This document shows positions 63,143 to 64,000 of a stretch of 64,000 nucleotides of DNA, in pieces (position 1 is the stretch's first letter; every line of letters begins with the position of its first letter). The notes below the pieces were generated by a model that saw only the letters and a program-made list of their open reading frames with translations, searched no databases and had not been told where the DNA came from. The stretch spans positions 7,255,501-7,319,500 of the forward strand of contig NZ_CP069338.1 of assembly GCF_016859125.1 (NCBI RefSeq), read 5' to 3'. A program made the translations under genes and the position numbers. Source of the DNA: Archangium violaceum. Its GTDB lineage: Bacteria; Myxococcota; Myxococcia; Myxococcales; Myxococcaceae.

Positions 63143-64000
63143 CTACACCCGGTACGTGCGTGCCACCGCCGCCATGCCCTCGGCCGCCTCGCGCAGTGTG
63201 CGCGTGGCCCGCGTGGTGGATTGCAGGCTCTGCATCGTCTCGTCCATCAGCGAGGACAGATCCGTCACCGCGGTGAAGATCTGGGAGATGCCCGCGTTCT
63301 GCTGGTTCACCGCGACGGCGATCTGCCGGGCCGCCCCGGCGTTGTCCCGCACGATGGAGGTCAGCTCCCGGAGGCTCTCTCCGCTGGCCCGGATCTGCGA
63401 GAGCCCTTCCTGCATCTGCTGCTGACCCTTCTGCGTCATCACCACCGTGCTCTGGATGGATTGTCCGATGTCATCCAGCAGCTCTCGCACACGGTCCGTG
63501 GAGTCGATGGACTGGTCGGCCAGGGCGCGGATCTCACGCGCCACCACGCCGAAGCCCTTGCCGTGCTCGCCGGAGCGCACCGCCTCGATGGCGGCGTTGA
63601 GCGCCAGCATGTTGGACTGGTCCGCCAGGTCCTTCACCGTCTGGGCGATGCTGCCGATCTGCTGGGTGCGCTCGCCGAGCGAGATGATGGTGGTGGCCAG
63701 ACGGCCCACCTTCTCGTGCAGCTCGTGCAGGCCCGTGATGCTGGCGGACAGGGTGGACTCGCCCACGTTGCCCACCTGCTCGGCCCGGGCGGCCACCTCC
63801 AGCACGGCCTGCGAGCGATCCGCCGCCATCTGCGACGTCTGGCGGATCTCCTGCGCGGTGACCTGCGTCTCCTGGATGGCGGAGGCCTGGCGCGCGAGGT
63901 TGCGCTCCTGCACCTCGGAGGCCTGGCTCAGCTCGGTCACGGCTCCGGCGAGCGCGCCCGTGCCCTGCTGGAGGCTCAGGGTCATGTCGCGCAGGTTCTC
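63143..64000 (-). CDS. Methyl-accepting chemotaxis protein, C-terminal part (5' end outside window)
   Basis: At least 285 residues, open to base 64000. The signalling hairpin tip is [20 protein letters not shown] followed by [20 protein letters not shown], with long heptad-patterned helices on both sides (methylation and dimer bundle). No CheR-tethering pentapeptide is seen at the C-terminus, which ends VARTYRV. Sensor and membrane parts lie outside the window. Two substitutions against the usual tip (DQSN for EQTN, EAVRS for EAARA) are ordinary for Frz/Che-type myxobacterial receptors. Confidence 0.93.
   Translation of the reverse strand, partial: ENLRDMTLSLQQGTGALAGAVTELSQASEVQERNLARQASAIQETQVTAQEIRQTSQMAADRSQAVLEVAARAEQVGNVGESTLSASITGLHELHEKVGRLATTIISLGERTQQIGSIAQTVKDLADQSNMLALNAAIEAVRSGEHGKGFGVVAREIRALADQSIDSTDRVRELLDDIGQSIQSTVVMTQKGQQQMQEGLSQIRASGESLRELTSIVRDNAGAARQIAVAVNQQNAGISQIFTAVTDLSSLMDETMQSLQSTTRATRTLREAAEGMAAVARTYRV

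Overview
The window reads as chromosomal DNA of a high-GC Gram-negative bacterium, most likely a myxobacterium of the Cystobacter/Archangium group. This is an inference from G/C-rich third codon positions, many lipoproteins with short N-terminal lipoboxes, three Ser/Thr protein kinases (one beside a PEGA protein and an FHA-sigma54 activator), a large hybrid histidine kinase, secreted proteases and glycosidases, and a class II lanthipeptide locus. I see no rRNA, tRNA, CRISPR array, transposase or integrase.

Left part (1-8.6 kb): a compact minus-strand lanthipeptide cluster. A 67-residue mersacidin-type precursor (7975-8178) is followed by a LanM synthetase, a short HlyD-like membrane protein and a C39-peptidase ABC exporter. 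A subtilisin-like protease that runs off the left edge follows and could serve as a leader peptidase. A strong hairpin lies between precursor and synthetase. A divergent serine beta-lactamase-like lipoprotein flanks the cluster.

8.6-26.2 kb: an SDR enzyme, FadD-type acyl-CoA ligase, a lipoprotein, two methyltransferases, a GH26 mannanase-like lipoprotein, a PEGA-protein/kinase pair divergent from an FHA-sigma54 activator, another kinase and a PAS-PAS-HK-REC-REC hybrid kinase.

26.2-29.4 kb: a second candidate pathway. An unusual tandem GTP cyclohydrolase II-like protein (second copy degenerate), a creatininase-family amidohydrolase and an Fe(II)/2-oxoglutarate oxygenase sit 12 bp apart from one another. 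They lie behind a promoter region with three near-identical palindromes and three perfect 10-bp repeats. I infer a small-molecule pathway starting from the formylaminopyrimidine made by GTP cyclohydrolase II.

29.4-45 kb: epoxide hydrolase; a deleted Rrf2 regulator; carbohydrate genes (GH39-like and GH43 genes, two with frameshifts); a cytokinin-dehydrogenase-like flavoenzyme; an orphan AMP ligase; a GH43-galK-UDP-sugar pyrophosphorylase operon; and a second intact GH43 with an in-frame module fragment after its amber stop. Gene decay is concentrated here.

45-64 kb: mostly housekeeping. YjjX-type phosphatase, SDR enzyme, PcnB, DinB, YjbQ, a propeller-like lipoprotein, RluA-family synthase coupled to a kinase, uppS-cdsA-rseP-rlpA-tsaB, a molybdenum hydroxylase operon (IorA/IorB/XdhC/MocA type) and the 3' part of a chemotaxis receptor that runs off the right edge.
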